Part shown: piece by piece, positions 47,836-59,822 of the stretch | Layout: every line of letters starts with the position of its first letter | Position numbering within the stretch: position 1 is the stretch's first letter | DNA from: Sesamum alatum | Taxonomy: Eukaryota; Streptophyta; Magnoliopsida; Lamiales; Pedaliaceae | Length of the DNA stretch: 64,000 nt | Reading direction: 5' to 3' | Assembly (NCBI GenBank): GCA_034509735.1 | Contig: JACGWO010000013.1 | Span: 12,048,136-12,112,135, forward strand | Position numbers and translations under genes: made by a program | Notes under the pieces: model-generated | Seen by the model: the letters and a program-made list of their open reading frames with translations, nothing else | What the model was told of the DNA's origin: nothing | Database searches by the model: none

Positions 47836-49805
47836 TGAAAGCATGCATGGATCGTCCCAGGAGGGAGCGCGAATGCGGAAGCGCGATAAATTAAAAAATA
47901 TGAAATTAAAACATGCCACTAATGGAAAGTAAATATACGTTCAAAGGGGTGTTCCCTTGAACCTCCCGGGTATTCGGTGTATCTCATGATCAAAATAAAA
48001 CATGCTAAATCATGGTGGCGATAGGTTACAACAAAAGTAATGAGAAAACCTACCCGTTGTCGTTTTCTTCAAACTGCTACGTGCGTTGTTCCATGTTTTG
48101 CCACCATGATTTCAAATTAGGAACCCTCTAAATTGTCCATCCAATCCACCGGATCTTGATTCTCCTTGCTATCAAGAAATCAAGAGGATGTTATATAGGA
48201 GGACAAATCGACCTAGCGTTATGAATTAACTTGATCGATTTGCCTATAACTCTCTTGTATCAAAGACAAGAAACTAGGACAATTTCTTCGAGAGGAGAGG
48301 AGAGGAGAGGTGGGTGAGAGAGAGGGAGAGAGAGGTCGAGTGTGTGTGTGAGTGTGTGTGCGTGCGCGCTAGAGTTTCATCACCTAGTGGTGTGTGTTTC
48401 TATGAGTATTTATAGAAGGGGACTTCTCCTAATCCTCTTCAAACTCTCATAGAAAAGCATAGGTTGACTAGGATTTTGACCTAGTCAAATCCTAGTCAAC
48501 TTAGGTAAAGACCAAGTCAAACTTAATCTAGGCCATTGATCTCTCCATTCAATCTCGTCCGTTCATCTCTTAGATGGATTTCATGGAATATTTAAAATCT
48601 ACTTTAAAATAATACTTGAGGCTTTAAATAATTAAATAATTTTTTTGAGCCTAATCCTCTATTTAATAAATCTAATTTATTAGTTAATTCTATTTAATCC
48701 AATTAAAGAATTAACACTTTAAGAAAAGTGAACCAATTTAATCTAATTAAATGGTTTTACCTCCCGAAATTAATTCCAAATAAATTCATCCTCTACTGGT
48801 GGATTGTGTGACTCTTTAGGTTCACCCTCAGCTACACATGGCCGCTACGATGGAAAAAACGTCTGTCACCATGGGTGGCCATCTAGCAAGGGTCCATGGC
48901 ACTAGAGACTAGGTGAATATTATGGCGTGAACGTTTAGGCCCTTTAGTATGTTTGTCTTTCCATCTTCCATCTCACGGCTATAGTCTGGGGTGTGGACAA
49001 TAGGTGTCGGTACCCATTCTTGATTACAGCTTTGGCTCGTCCATACCAAACGTCACAGGGATCTCATCCCACTGTTCAGTTATTGTGGCCACAAATTTAC
49101 TGGAGGACGAGTCTCATAGTGTAAGTGAGAAATCATTGTCAATTCTATTGACAGGAAACGGATCTATATTAGGACCTACTGTTCATACTACACTCCTTGA
49201 CTGCACTAGATAGAACTTATGACAACCCAGTCTCTTGACTTGGTAGCCTCTTGCCCAATCTAAGATACAGGCTCGGTGTGCATGTGACCACAATAATCCC
49301 TCAAGTCCGAGGACCAAACTCGTACCATTGGAACCGGGAATTGAGTCATACAGACCAACCCTCTCAAGGCTTTTCATATGACAATTTCCACGAGTCACCT
49401 CAGTCAGCCGATACCAAGCTGGCTGACCCACTAACATTACATGGACGACCTTCGTCACTTGTCGATGAAATGCGACTGCAATTGCTTAGTGCAAGTCTCA
49501 AATGGACTCTCGATACCCTATCTCGAGGTCTCTCGACTTGGAGTATATCAGACCGACCTACATAAACTGATTTCATGACTTTCCATCCTATGCACAGTCC
49601 AGTTTTTTGGATTAAGCTTTTTGTGTGTGGGTTTTGTTTGTGCATTGAATAGTTGGTTATATAAAGCAGTTAAGTGAACACAAACAAAGAATAAACGCCA
49701 AATATGAACATCACTTTTATTCATGAACTTTATTTAAACACCAAATTATCATAAATAGGTTACATAAGCCTAACAGGATTGGCTTCACGGTCACCTATTC
49801 TAACA
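47836..49805 (-). repeat. 5' LTR (element sense) of Copia D
   Basis: 1,970 bp, TGAAAGCATGCA ... CACCTATTCTAACA. On the minus strand a TATAAATA word (48,407-48,414) lies in the promoter position, also found in the other D LTR. Confidence 0.88.
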
Positions 49806-52800
49806 TATGGATCAAGTGCATGAGATGCAAATTTATGTTTCTAAACTTGAAGATTTAAAGATTGAAATTTCAGAAGCAATACAAGTAAGGGCAATTATTG
49901 TCAAACTCCCTTTGAGTTGGAACAACTATAGAAAGAAGTTGTTGCATTCTACAGAAGATTTTTCTGTCAATCTTACTGAAACATCTACGAATTGAAAAGG
50001 AAAGTCAAATTCGTGATAAGATGCACTATGTTTCAGAGAAGAACAAGAATACCAATGCAAACGGAGCGGGAAAGAAAAGAAAGTCTTTTGATGGTGACTC
50101 CAACAAAAAGAATATCACATGTTACAATTATGGAAGGACAGGGCATATCAAGAAAGATTGTCGTTTCAGAAAGAAGCAAAAGAAGGAACGAACGCCTATT
50201 GTTCGAGTGGTTGAAACCAATGTTGAAGAAATTATTGCTATGGTTTCAAACTTGCACATTGGTATGATCACTGAATTAAATATAGCCACAGCAATTAAGT
50301 CATTTGGCTGGTGGTATGATTCCAGAGCTACCGTTCATGTTTGTAATGATAGGAATCAATTCAATTTCTATGAAGATGTTGTATAAGGACAACAAGTTCT
50401 GATGGAAAATGCTAATACAACAATAGTTCTCGGCAATCAAAATATTGAAATGCAGTTTACTTATGGAAAGAAGCTATTATTGACCAACGTTCTTTACGTT
50501 CCAGAAATTCGCAAGAATTTGGTGTCTGCAGCTATCTTGTCCAAGAAAGGCTTGAAGACTGTGATCGAGGCTGATAAGTTAATCGTGACTAAAAATGGAG
50601 AGTTTGTTGCAAAAGGGATACTATTGTGATGGAATGTTCAAACTATGTACTACTATGAATGTTATCAATAAATTAATAATTCTGCTTATTTTCTTGAGTG
50701 TTCTTTATCATCTCTTTGGTATAGAAGATTAGGTCATGTGAATTTTTGTTACGTAAGTTTTATGAATAAGCATGATTTTATTACCTATGATAACAAAGAA
50801 AATGAAAAATGTGAAATATGTGTTCAAGCAAAAATGTGTAAGAAACCATTTCCAAAGGTTCAAAGAAATACTATTTTGCTAGAACTTGTGCATATTGATA
50901 TATGTGAATTAAATGGCATCCTTACTCATGGAGAAAATAGATATTTTATAATATGTATTCATGATTGTTCTCGTTTTACATATGTCTATCTAATAAAACA
51001 TAAAGACGAGGCTTTTGATAAATTTAAAACGTACAAGTCAATCATTGAAAATCAAAACGGAAAGAAAATAAAAATTCTACGAAGTGATCGAGGAGGGGAA
51101 TATTTCCCTAATGATTTTTACCTCTTATTTTGAAGATAATGGGATCATACATCAAGAGAGTACCATATACTCCACAACAAAACGGGTTAGCAAAAAGAAA
51201 AAATAGCACTTTAATTGATATGGCTAATTCCATGCTTTTAAATGCAAATCTGCCTAAGAATTTGTGGGGTAAAGCATCATTAACGGCTTGTCATGTGCAC
51301 AATAGAATATCTTCTAAGAAATTCCAGATTTATCCATATGAAATATGGAACGGTCAGAAACCAAATCTGAATTATTTTAAGGTTTGGGGTTGCTTGGCTT
51401 TTTATAGAGTTTCTGATATCCTAAGAGAACAAAATTAGGACCAAGAGCTATAAAAAGTGTATTTGCGGGTTATGCTGAAAATTCAAAAGCGTATAGACTT
51501 TTGGACATGGATTCAAACATAATTATAGAATCAAGAGATGTAGAGTTCTTTGAAAATAAATTCACTAAAGATTCTATTGTTCAGCCTACTCAAACACCAA
51601 TGGTAGACCCTACTTTTGAAACTGGCAATAAAAGGACATTGGTTGATGTTCCCACTGAACTTAGAAGGAGCCAAAGACCAAGAAAAACAAAGAAACTAGA
51701 TCTTGATTTCTTATACTTCATTGTTGAAGGTGATAGAAATATTGTACTTAATAGGATACCAATTCTACTAACCGTAGAAGGTGATCTTAAGAAATTTACT
51801 GAAGCAATGACTTCAAAAGACGTTGCTTTCTAGAAAGAGGCAATCAATGATGAAATGGACTCACTATTAGTAAATAATACTTGGGTCCTAACAGACTTAA
51901 CTCTTGGTTCAAAAGCTATACGATGTAAACGGATGTTCAGAAGAAAGTACAATATTGATGGATCTATTCAAACGTTTAAGGTAAGATTAGTCGCTAAAGG
52001 CTTTAAACAAAAGGAATGTGGATTACTTCGACACTTATGCACCAGTAGCTCGAACAACATCTATTAGAGTACTTTTAGCTCTAGCATCAATTTATAAATT
52101 TAGTGTACATCAAATGGATGTAAAGACGATTTTCATAAATGGTGAGTTAAGTGAATAAGTATACATGGAAAAACCCAAAGGATTATTCTACCCAAAAATG
52201 AAACTAAAGTTTGTAAATTAGTAAAATCCTTGTACGGGTTAAAACAATCGCCAAAATAATAGCACGAAAAGTTTGATACTATAATATTATCTTTTGGATT
52301 TAGGCTTAATACAATTGACAAATGCATTCATTCAAAATTTAATGATGATTATGGTGTTATTATTTGTTTGTATGTTGATGATATGTTAATCATTGGGACT
52401 AATATGCATGGTGTAAGTGAAACCAAAAAGTATCTATGTTCTCAATTCAAAATGAAGGACTTAGGTGGAGTAGATACTATTTTGGGTATAAAAGTGAAAA
52501 ACATAGTGGGGCCTTTGCTTTAAGCCAGTCTCATTATATATAGAAAATATTAAATAAGTTTAATCATTTGAATATTAAAGCAGTTAGCAGCCCTTATGAT
52601 GTTTCATGTCCACTCGTGGAAAATACTGATAGAACAATTGCACAATTAGAATAGGATAGTGCAATTGGAAGTCTAATGTACGCCATGCATTGTACTAGAC
52701 CATATATTGCTTTTGTTGTTTGTAAATTATCAAGGTTTACAAACAATCTTAGTATTGAACATTAAAAAGGGATTAAAAGAGTTCTTGGATATCTCAAGGG

Positions 52801-53385
52801 AATTGTGAATTTTGAGACTTTTCTATAATAGATTTCCAGCAGTACTAGAGGGTTATTCTAATGCTAGTTGGATAACCAATATTGAAAATAATAAATCACA
52901 TCTGGATGCATTTTTACTCTTGCTAGTGGAGCAGTTTCGTGAGCTTCCAAGAAACAAACTTGTTTAACTCATTCTACAATAGAAGCGGAATTTGTTGCAC
53001 TGGCAATAACAAGCAAAGAGGCTGAATGGCAAGAGATTTCTTATTAGATATTAAGTTGTGGCCATAGCCAATGCCAGCCATCTCTTTGCTTTGTGATAGT
53101 GAGACGCCTATGTCTAGAGCCCTTAATAAACTATATAAAGAAAAAAATAGACACATTAACCTAGGACATGGTTATATAAGGGATTTAATCTCGGAAGGTG
53201 TAATAACCATAATGTTTGTGAGATCAAAGAAATTTAGCGGATCCGTTGACAAAAGGCTTGCCAAGAGAATTGGTAAAGAACACTTGTACTGCAATGGGTT
53301 TAAGACCCTTTATCATAAATCACCTGTAGTAGGAACCCTACCTTTTCTCTTAGTAATACCAATATTTGAAAGGTTTAAAGGGTAA
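49806..53385 (+). pseudogene. Copia B gag C-terminus and pol, degenerate
   Basis: Gag resumes after Copia D with MDQVHEMQIYVSKLEDLK (UBN2 block). Then come a zinc knuckle read as CYNYGRTGHIKKDC (second Cys replaced by Tyr), the protease WWYDSRATVHVC (catalytic D-S-G is D-S-R), GAG-pre-integrase CEICVQAK, and integrase (HIDICE, IHDCSRFTYVYL, SDRGGEY, PQQNGLAKRKNSTL). RT follows (HQMDVKT, YVDDMLIIG at 52,371-52,382), then RNase H (THSTIEAEF, CDSETPMSRA). Frames change at about 49,995, 50,386, 50,629, 51,133, 51,438, 51,833 and 52,067 and many times afterwards. More decayed than A, as expected of the host element. Confidence 0.85.
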
Positions 53386-53832
53386 CAACAAATTATTGAT
53401 AAGTGATTAAAGTTAACTCGAGCTATATATTTAATATTTCTACGAGTTGTGAATAAGGAGGCTGAGTTGAAGAACTCTTAATGAAGTAAGTATTGACACC
53501 TTTAGGTATGAAAAGACTTCACCTAAGTGAACACAAGAAGTGGTGCCACTTCTAGTAAAAGTTATGATAACTTTTATAAGTGTTCATGACTCTAGGATGG
53601 AGCGCAGGGCCATGTACGTGCTTAAACATTTTCTTGTGAACTTCTCAGAAAAGTAATAAGATTATGTGTATAATATTTCCAGTATAAATTTAAGAAATTT
53701 TAGTTTAAAGCTTATGCTACCACTAATTTCATCTAAACTCTGAAATATTTACGCTAATTGAACGTTTAATTCGAAAGAAACTTTCTTGTAGGCATACATC
53801 TGAGTATTAAGTGAAAGTGATAAGCGAGGGAT
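53386..53832 (+). other. 3' untranslated region of Copia B
   Basis: Between the RNase H end and the 3' LTR there is no open frame. The last bases, GTGATAAGCGAGGGAT, are purine-rich and sit where the polypurine tract is expected. Confidence 0.55.
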
Positions 53833-54523
53833 TATTGGATAGCTTGCACATAATATTCCATGTCCCACATGGAAAATTTAATTAAGCTTTAAGTTCTTAA
53901 TAAATAATTGTCCAATTTAAAGTTTAAAATAAAATTCGAACGATTAAATTAAGAAAGAGAGGAAATTTATATATATAAATTCACTTGGCACTTGCACATT
54001 TATTCAGCGAAATAAAATAATCTTTTGTTTTATTTATTTTTAAAAATTATGTTATATATTATTTTATTCTCTGATAAAAGTTGCAAATAATAAATGGCAT
54101 TTTGCTGAAAGAAGATGTCTTTTTTGGAAAATACTTTAAAAGCTGCAACTTTAGAGTTGTTTTTCCAGAAGCATATGTTCAGAATAGTTGTTTTTCTGAA
54201 ATGTTGCAACTTTTGGAATCTAAAGGTATAATAAAGAAATGTATATTTTCCGAAAAGACACAAATACATCTATATATAGATGTTTCAAGTACCAGATTAT
54301 ATACTTAATTTTCATAAGATTCTTTTATTTCACAGTTTACGTTTCGAGTTGTTCTTGAAAGGAGGCTTCCGGAATTATTATCCGGCAAGTCTCGGTTGCT
54401 TTTTTCATATCCTTGAAGTGAGTTTGCTTAACCCGGAATCAACCATATGGTGGGGGCAAATTTCACTTAAGAAAAGTAAAATCACGCTTCAAAACCTCTT
54501 CAGAAATTCACACTTCGCTAACA
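53833..54523 (+). repeat. 3' LTR of Copia B
   Basis: 691 bp, TATTGGATAGCTTGCACATA (ancestral TG now TA) ... GCTAACA. Substitutions and small indels relative to the 5' LTR are frequent, including loss of part of the (TA)n tract. Confidence 0.85.
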
Positions 54524-54528
54524 ATTAG

Positions 54529-56310
54529 TTCATGGCCCTAGCTGGTGGTCCATGGTTCCTCTTTAACCATTATCTCCACATATAACAATGGAAATCGAAC
54601 TACAAGCCTTCCCGTTCCTTGCCTACGTCTCTCTACATATGGGTGCAACTACCCAACCTACCTATTGAATATTACGATTTCCATGCCTTGTTTCAAAGAG
54701 CTCGTTTGGTGGGGCTTCCTATCAAAATGGATTGTCACACTTATCAACACTCTCGCTGTAAATTCGCTATATTATGTGTTGAGGTGGACACAAAAGAGCC
54801 TCTTCCTTGTTTCTTACACATTCAAAATCATTCACAAGCTATCAAATATGAAATCAACACGTTATTTTGATATCGATGTGACATGATTGGTCATTTACAG
54901 GCTGACTGTCCATTTGAATTCCCTCATCATCCCCCACCTTCTTTCCATGACCAACCATCTTCTCCAGAGGTTCAAGTACCTATGGCTTACACTTCTGCTT
55001 CAAAACCTGAATTACACTGGGATATTGTTTCGCCTAAACCCCGACGTAAGAAACAACCCTATTTTACAAACCCTAAGGCGAACCCTAGTACATCTAAAAC
55101 CCCTACCCAAATGGACCATAAGCTAGATACTCCCCCCAAAGATGGGCGCTTAAAAAACCTACGAAGCCATCTTCTATCCCTACGAGCCCTCTTGTAATTC
55201 AGAACCCATTTGATATACTTTCTTTAGATGATCCTATTCTAATTGAGTCAGATCCTTCCCCCTTGGTCACTGAGAGAAGAGGACGAGTTATTCAAAATCC
55301 CACTAATAACTCCCACTATTATCAGGCAGGAGAGCGAAACCATGCATTCAAAGAATAATTCAACATCCATGCATGCAAATGTTCATCATAACCGCCTTAC
55401 AACACCTTCCAACCTAGGCTATGAAGCCCACATCGGCAGGCAAGATTTCCTTCCCCCTAAAATCTCAGGCTTTAAATTATCCAGACACGTGTACTACATC
55501 TGGGGCCCCACCTAGCTCTTCAAATACCATGGTCGCCATTAACCGCCCTACCCACATTTTGCCGCCAAACCATATGCTCATTGACTCAACCTCTGATCCT
55601 GACATGTGTCCTTCCCATGTGTCACTTAACTCTCGACAAGTGGATGCATACAAAGCTATTAACACGTCTGAGTTTTTACCTCCTTCAAACATTTTTACCC
55701 ACCTTCAACAGACACAATGTTCATCTTCAAATACTGAAGGAGAGGCTTCTTTTACCCAATCACTACAACTTAACTGCCTATCTTTCACCCATGGCCCAAA
55801 ATTACCACAAACACTTTCACCGCAACATGGGCCACGAAGATCACCATTCATCTGCCTCTCCCTCAAATGAACCCCCCCCTCCCCAGTACGTGTTTCTCAA
55901 TTCCAAGTCCCCCCTCCCGCCAAATGACCAAGAGACTTTTACCTTTTGCTCCACCCAGATTTATCCCTTCAAGCCCAATGCACAACATGCCCCTCCCAAA
56001 CATGGTTGATCACATCCATCCAAATCCTCTCACACACCACTTCCCGCAACAACCAGGATATGAAATCACCTGATTTTACTATGCCCAAACAATCTCCTAG
56101 TTCATCCCTTTCACATGACTCCTCATCATTTTGTTGGCCCACATTCTGCCAATACGTTGATCCTCGAAATCAAATAGGAATGAGAAGGCTTTGCAGGGGA
56201 ACGAGAGGCACAATTCAAACTGTATCTGCACCCTCTTAGAAGAGAACTGCATCCATCCCTGATGAACACCCTATTTCCAAACGCTCGTGTGAATCCAATG
56301 GATCACCTCC
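54529..56310 (+). pseudogene. LINE (L1-type) ORF1, continuation after Copia B
   Basis: The frame broken at 19,957 resumes in register: FMALAGGPWFLFNHYLHI, then WVQLPNLPIEYYD, typical of the DUF4283 region of plant L1 ORF1. A half zinc knuckle, RCDMIGHLQADC, follows; the first Cys position is a TGA (54,868-54,870). After 55,197 the Pro/Ser/Thr-rich C-terminal part is frameshifted several times (frames at 55,243-55,515, 55,421-55,870, 55,581-56,009). The ORF is cut at 56,311 by Copia C. The endonuclease/RT ORF2 is not in the window. Confidence 0.75.
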
Positions 56311-58302
56311 TGTTAGAATAGGTGACCATGTAAGCCAACTTTGGCGGGTATATGTAACCTATGTCTAGACAATTATAGGTGTTTGATAAATCATTAATGA
56401 ATAAAGAAGTGAATTTCATTTGGCATTACTTTGTTTGTGTTCACTTATATCTGTTTTCTATATCTGTTCACTACGCAAACAAAGCCCACGGACTGAGAAA
56501 TCAATTTCGGGAGCTGGGACTACGCTTGGAGGTAGGTCCATGGAATCAGTCTTCCCGACTCAGTCCGGAAATCTCCAAGTCAAGGAATCCCGAAAATGGG
56601 TACCGGGATTCCATTTGAGACTTGCACTAAGCACCTGCTGTCGTGTTTCATCGATGGGTGACGAGGGTAGTCTAAGCAGTGTTAGTGGGTTAGCATGCTA
56701 GGACGCAGCTGACTAAGGTGACTCGCGGGAACCGTCTTACGGAGGACCTTGAGTATGCTCAGCAAGGTATGACGTGTATTCCCGGTTCCAACGGTATAGG
56801 TCAAGTCCTTTGACTTGAGGAATTGCTGAGTTTACCTGTACATCAGGGCTGTATCTTAGGTATGGTGAGAGATTGCCAGAATTCTCTTTGGTAGTCATAA
56901 GCCATGTCTAGTGCAGTTCTGGTGTGCAAAGTGACAGTAGTTTCCAAGAAAGGATCTGTCTCCTGTCAATAGGTTTTGGCAGTTGAGTCTCATATATATA
57001 CTCTAGGTCTTGTCCCTAAAACTGTGGCCACAGTGACTGAACAGAAGGGAAGGATTCCCTTGCGGCGTTTGGTAAGGACAGACCGACACTTAGGTCCAAA
57101 ATGGGTACCTGCATTATCCGTGCCCTAGACTCTAAGTGATGAGACCGAAGACAGAAGGACAAGTGTACTGTTAGAGCCTAAATGTTCATCCCCGAATATT
57201 TCACCTAGTCTCTAGTGCCATGGACCGTTGCTAGATGGCCACCCATGGTAACGGAAGGATTCTAGGAATCCGACCAAGTCTAGCTGAAAGGTGAACCTAA
57301 AGAGTCACACACTATCCACACACATTTAGATATTTAATTAGGAATTAAATATTGGAGTGAAGGAATGATTAAATTGGATTTAATCGGGTCCTTTATTTTT
57401 CTTGGAGAAATAATTCCTTCTATTAGATATAAGGAATTAAATTGATAAATTAGATTTATCAAAGGGATTTATTTAATGGGCTTAAATAATATTTATATTT
57501 ATTTTAGCCTCTTGGAAATATTTAAATAGGTTTTAAATATTCCATTAAATTAAATTAAATCAACGGTGAGATAAATGGGAGAGATGGATGGCTAGGATTG
57601 TTTTGATTAGGTCAAAACACTACTTTGACTAGGACTTTGAATAGGTCAAAATCCTAGTCAAATTAGAGTTCTTAAAAGAGGAGTTTAAAGAGGATTAAAA
57701 CTCCTCTTCTATATAAACCCCTAGCATCCTACAAATTGAAGGATGATAAAATTCCAACACACACAACACACACACACAACTCGGCTCTCTCTCCCTCTAT
57801 CTCGTCCGCTCTCTCTCTCTCACACACTCCAAGAAAATTATTTTTCTTTGTTCTCTTGTTCTTGGAACATTAGAACTTGATGAATCAATACCGTTAATTC
57901 ATAACGTGTTGTTGATTCATCCACTCCAAAATATAAACTTGTTCGTTGCTAGCACGACGTGCAAGATACGTGGGTGGATCGTGTGTCACGATTTGGAGGG
58001 TCTCAAGAACGAGATCTTGGTGCAAAACGGGGAACAACGCGTGTAGCCGTTGAAGACGAAAACGACAACGGGTAGGTCTCGTTTTAGATTTTCGTCCCTT
58101 TTAATTTTCTACCCTATGGCCTCCATGAGTCTTTTATGTGATTTATTATTCATGAGATACACCGAACACCCGGGAATTTCAAAGGCACACCCTTTGAAAC
58201 GTGTTCTTTAATTTTAAAGCATGTTTAAATTCCGCATTTATTTTTAATTATACCGCGCTTCCGCATTCGCGCTTTTCCCGGGACGATCCACAATTCCTTT
58301 CA
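56311..58302 (+). repeat. 5' LTR of Copia C
   Basis: 1,992 bp, TGTTAGAATAGGTGACC ... CAATTCCTTTCA, with clean TG/CA ends. ORFs of 60-95 codons inside (for example 56,379-56,701) match the LTRs of Copia D only as nucleotide sequence and show no coding signal. Confidence 0.88.
57711..57718 (+). promoter_or_regulatory. TATA box in the Copia C LTR
   Basis: TATATAAA within CCTCTTCTATATAAACCCCT is followed downstream by CT-rich leader sequence. It sits in the same relative place as TATAAATA in the Copia D LTRs, and marks the likely start of the R region. Confidence 0.6.
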
Positions 58303-58303
58303 G

Positions 58304-58315
58304 TGGTATCAGAGC
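58304..58315 (+). other. Primer-binding site of Copia C (perfect)
   Basis: TGGTATCAGAGC lies one base after the LTR end and matches the initiator Met tRNA site exactly. Confidence 0.92.
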
Positions 58316-58539
58316 CCGGTTCGGTGTATAGGCCTAAGGTTTATGTGCGTTTTAAGCATGAAACGTGTTTTGAGCATGTTTTAATTGAATCTTGATTTTC
58401 TTGATTATTAAAGCATGTTGTTTTATTGCTTTTAATTCGTGTGAAATTCTGAATGTTGGTATTTTTTCTGTTTTTTCTTGGGAAACGGGGGAAAAATTGA
58501 ACTGAAAACGAGAAACGCCACAGCCAGCCAGCCGAGAAG

Positions 58540-59096
58540 GCTGGCCGCGCGCAGCCGAGCGCTGTCGGCAGGGCAGACGCGCGCAGGCAAGGGTAGCCTG
58601 CGCACGCCCGCCCAGCCGGTCGCGCAGGGGCAGCGCGCGCGCAAGGGGGCGCCTCCAGCCGCGCGCGCGAGCAGATGAGGGTGTCTGCGCGCGCGCGCGC
58701 AAGGCTGTCGGGCGGAGAGCCCGCGCGCGGACGGCACCAGGCGCGCTGCCAGGCGCGCGCGCACGCAGACGGAGGCGTCTGCGCGCGCGCGCCCGGCGGG
58801 CGTGCCCAGTGCGCGTCTGCGCGCGCGCACTGCGCACAGCGCAGGCACGCGGCTGGCAACCAGCAGGCCGGCGCGCGCGAGGCAGAGGAGCCTGCGCGCG
58901 CGACGGCCTGCCGGAACACCAGGTCGCGCAGCGCGCGCTGCCGGCCAGGCGCGCGCGCACGCAGGCAAGGGGCCTGCGCGCGCGCCCGGCCAGGCAGTGC
59001 CTGCGCGCGCGCAGGGGCGGCAGGCTGGGCCTGCTGCCCTGCGCGCACGGCCGGCCGGCTGCTGCTGGTGGCGGCGGCCGGCGGCTGCTGCAGCTA
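58540..59096. other. GC-rich hairpin array in the leader of Copia C
   Basis: About 560 bp of extremely GC/CpG-rich sequence in an AT-rich element. It contains repeated self-complementary units of the form GCGC..GCAGGC, short A/G loop, GCCTGC..GCGC. Clear ones are at 58,581-58,603 (8-bp perfect stem, loop AAGGGTA), 58,753-58,794, about 58,871-58,900 and 58,945-58,990. Long minus-strand frames (up to 235 codons, 58,341-59,048) and plus-strand frames (up to 140 codons) are Ala/Arg-rich, open in several frames at once and start or end in flanking sequence. They reflect composition, not genes. Confidence 0.85.
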
Positions 59097-59822
59097 GGGT
59101 TTTTGAAACCCTAGTATTATTTTATTTTTTATTTACTTTTCAGTTTTAATTTTGAATTAATTCTGAAAAATTCGGTTTTTGGGTTCAATTTTGCCTAAAT
59201 TCCTAAAGACATTATTTTAGGAGTAAAATAAATTGGATTTGGAATCCCGGGGTTATTTTACTTCAAATAATGAGGAAAGGTTTTCCTAAAACGAGAAAAA
59301 TATTATTACCAATATTTGTGTTTTATTTTTCACACGTTGCGCACATGATCATTTATTTCTGTTTTGGATTATTATGATTGGAAATCATGAATTATTGGTA
59401 TATTGTAATTATGTGATTGGATCATGTGATTATGTGTGTTGGATGGAAATGGATGATCACGAGCCCTAGACCGGATGTATGTTTAATTTTCTGTTGGGCC
59501 TGTGTGCCTCTTTAACTGCTTTCTCCTTCTCTCTTTCTAGTGCCTTGGAATAATAAGGCTTTCTACCTCCCTCCTTATGTACTCCCCCGGGTTTTCGCTG
59601 GGGTTTCTATTTTTTAATATGTAATGAGAGTAGACTAGGAGTGAGGTTTTCATTTTTTGTAATTGGTGGAGTAGAAGGAAGGACCACATGGAGAGCCCAG
59701 ACCGGAGGTCCCTTGGAGTTTTCCATGAAGTGAAAAAAGAGGAAAAGAGACCAAGGCCCATCAGCATGATGATTGGGTTACTATTATTGTAATAGTATAG
59801 GACCAACCCTAGATTGACCATA

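Larger units (their letters stand above)
39696..49805 (-). mobile_element. Copia D: Angela-like Ty1/Copia element, minus strand
   Basis: The LTRs at 39,696-41,640 and 47,836-49,805 flank a minus-strand gag-pol with primer site, GC-rich leader and polypurine tract. Flanks TTTGG (39,691-39,695) and TATGG (49,806-49,810) match at 4/5 as a 5-bp target duplication. It interrupts Copia B gag only 318 bp from Copia A and in the opposite orientation. The LTRs are close relatives of Copia C and more distant from A. Confidence 0.9.
19963..54523 (+). mobile_element. Copia B: Ty1/Copia element carrying three nested insertions
   Basis: The LTRs at 19,963-20,697 and 53,833-54,523 flank a gag-pol on the plus strand. 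Flanks ATTAC (19,958-19,962) and ATTAG (54,524-54,528) are a 5-bp target duplication with one mismatch. The gag is split by Copia A (20,882-39,377) and Copia D (39,696-49,805); A also contains Gypsy G1. Without the insertions the element would be roughly 6 kb. Its protein and LTR differ from A, C and D, so it belongs to another Copia lineage. Confidence 0.85.

Noticed and set aside
53833..54308. Overlapping 75-82 codon ORFs on both strands
   Set aside because: They lie in the 3' LTR of Copia B and start in T/A-rich LTR sequence. The 5' LTR does not preserve them.
58341..59048. Minus-strand frame of 235 codons, with overlapping 202- and 178-codon frames and plus-strand frames up to 140 codons
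   Set aside because: They overlap in several frames on both strands of a GC-rich block that has few stop codons by composition. The products are Ala/Arg/Pro/Cys-rich, and the other Copia copies do not conserve them.
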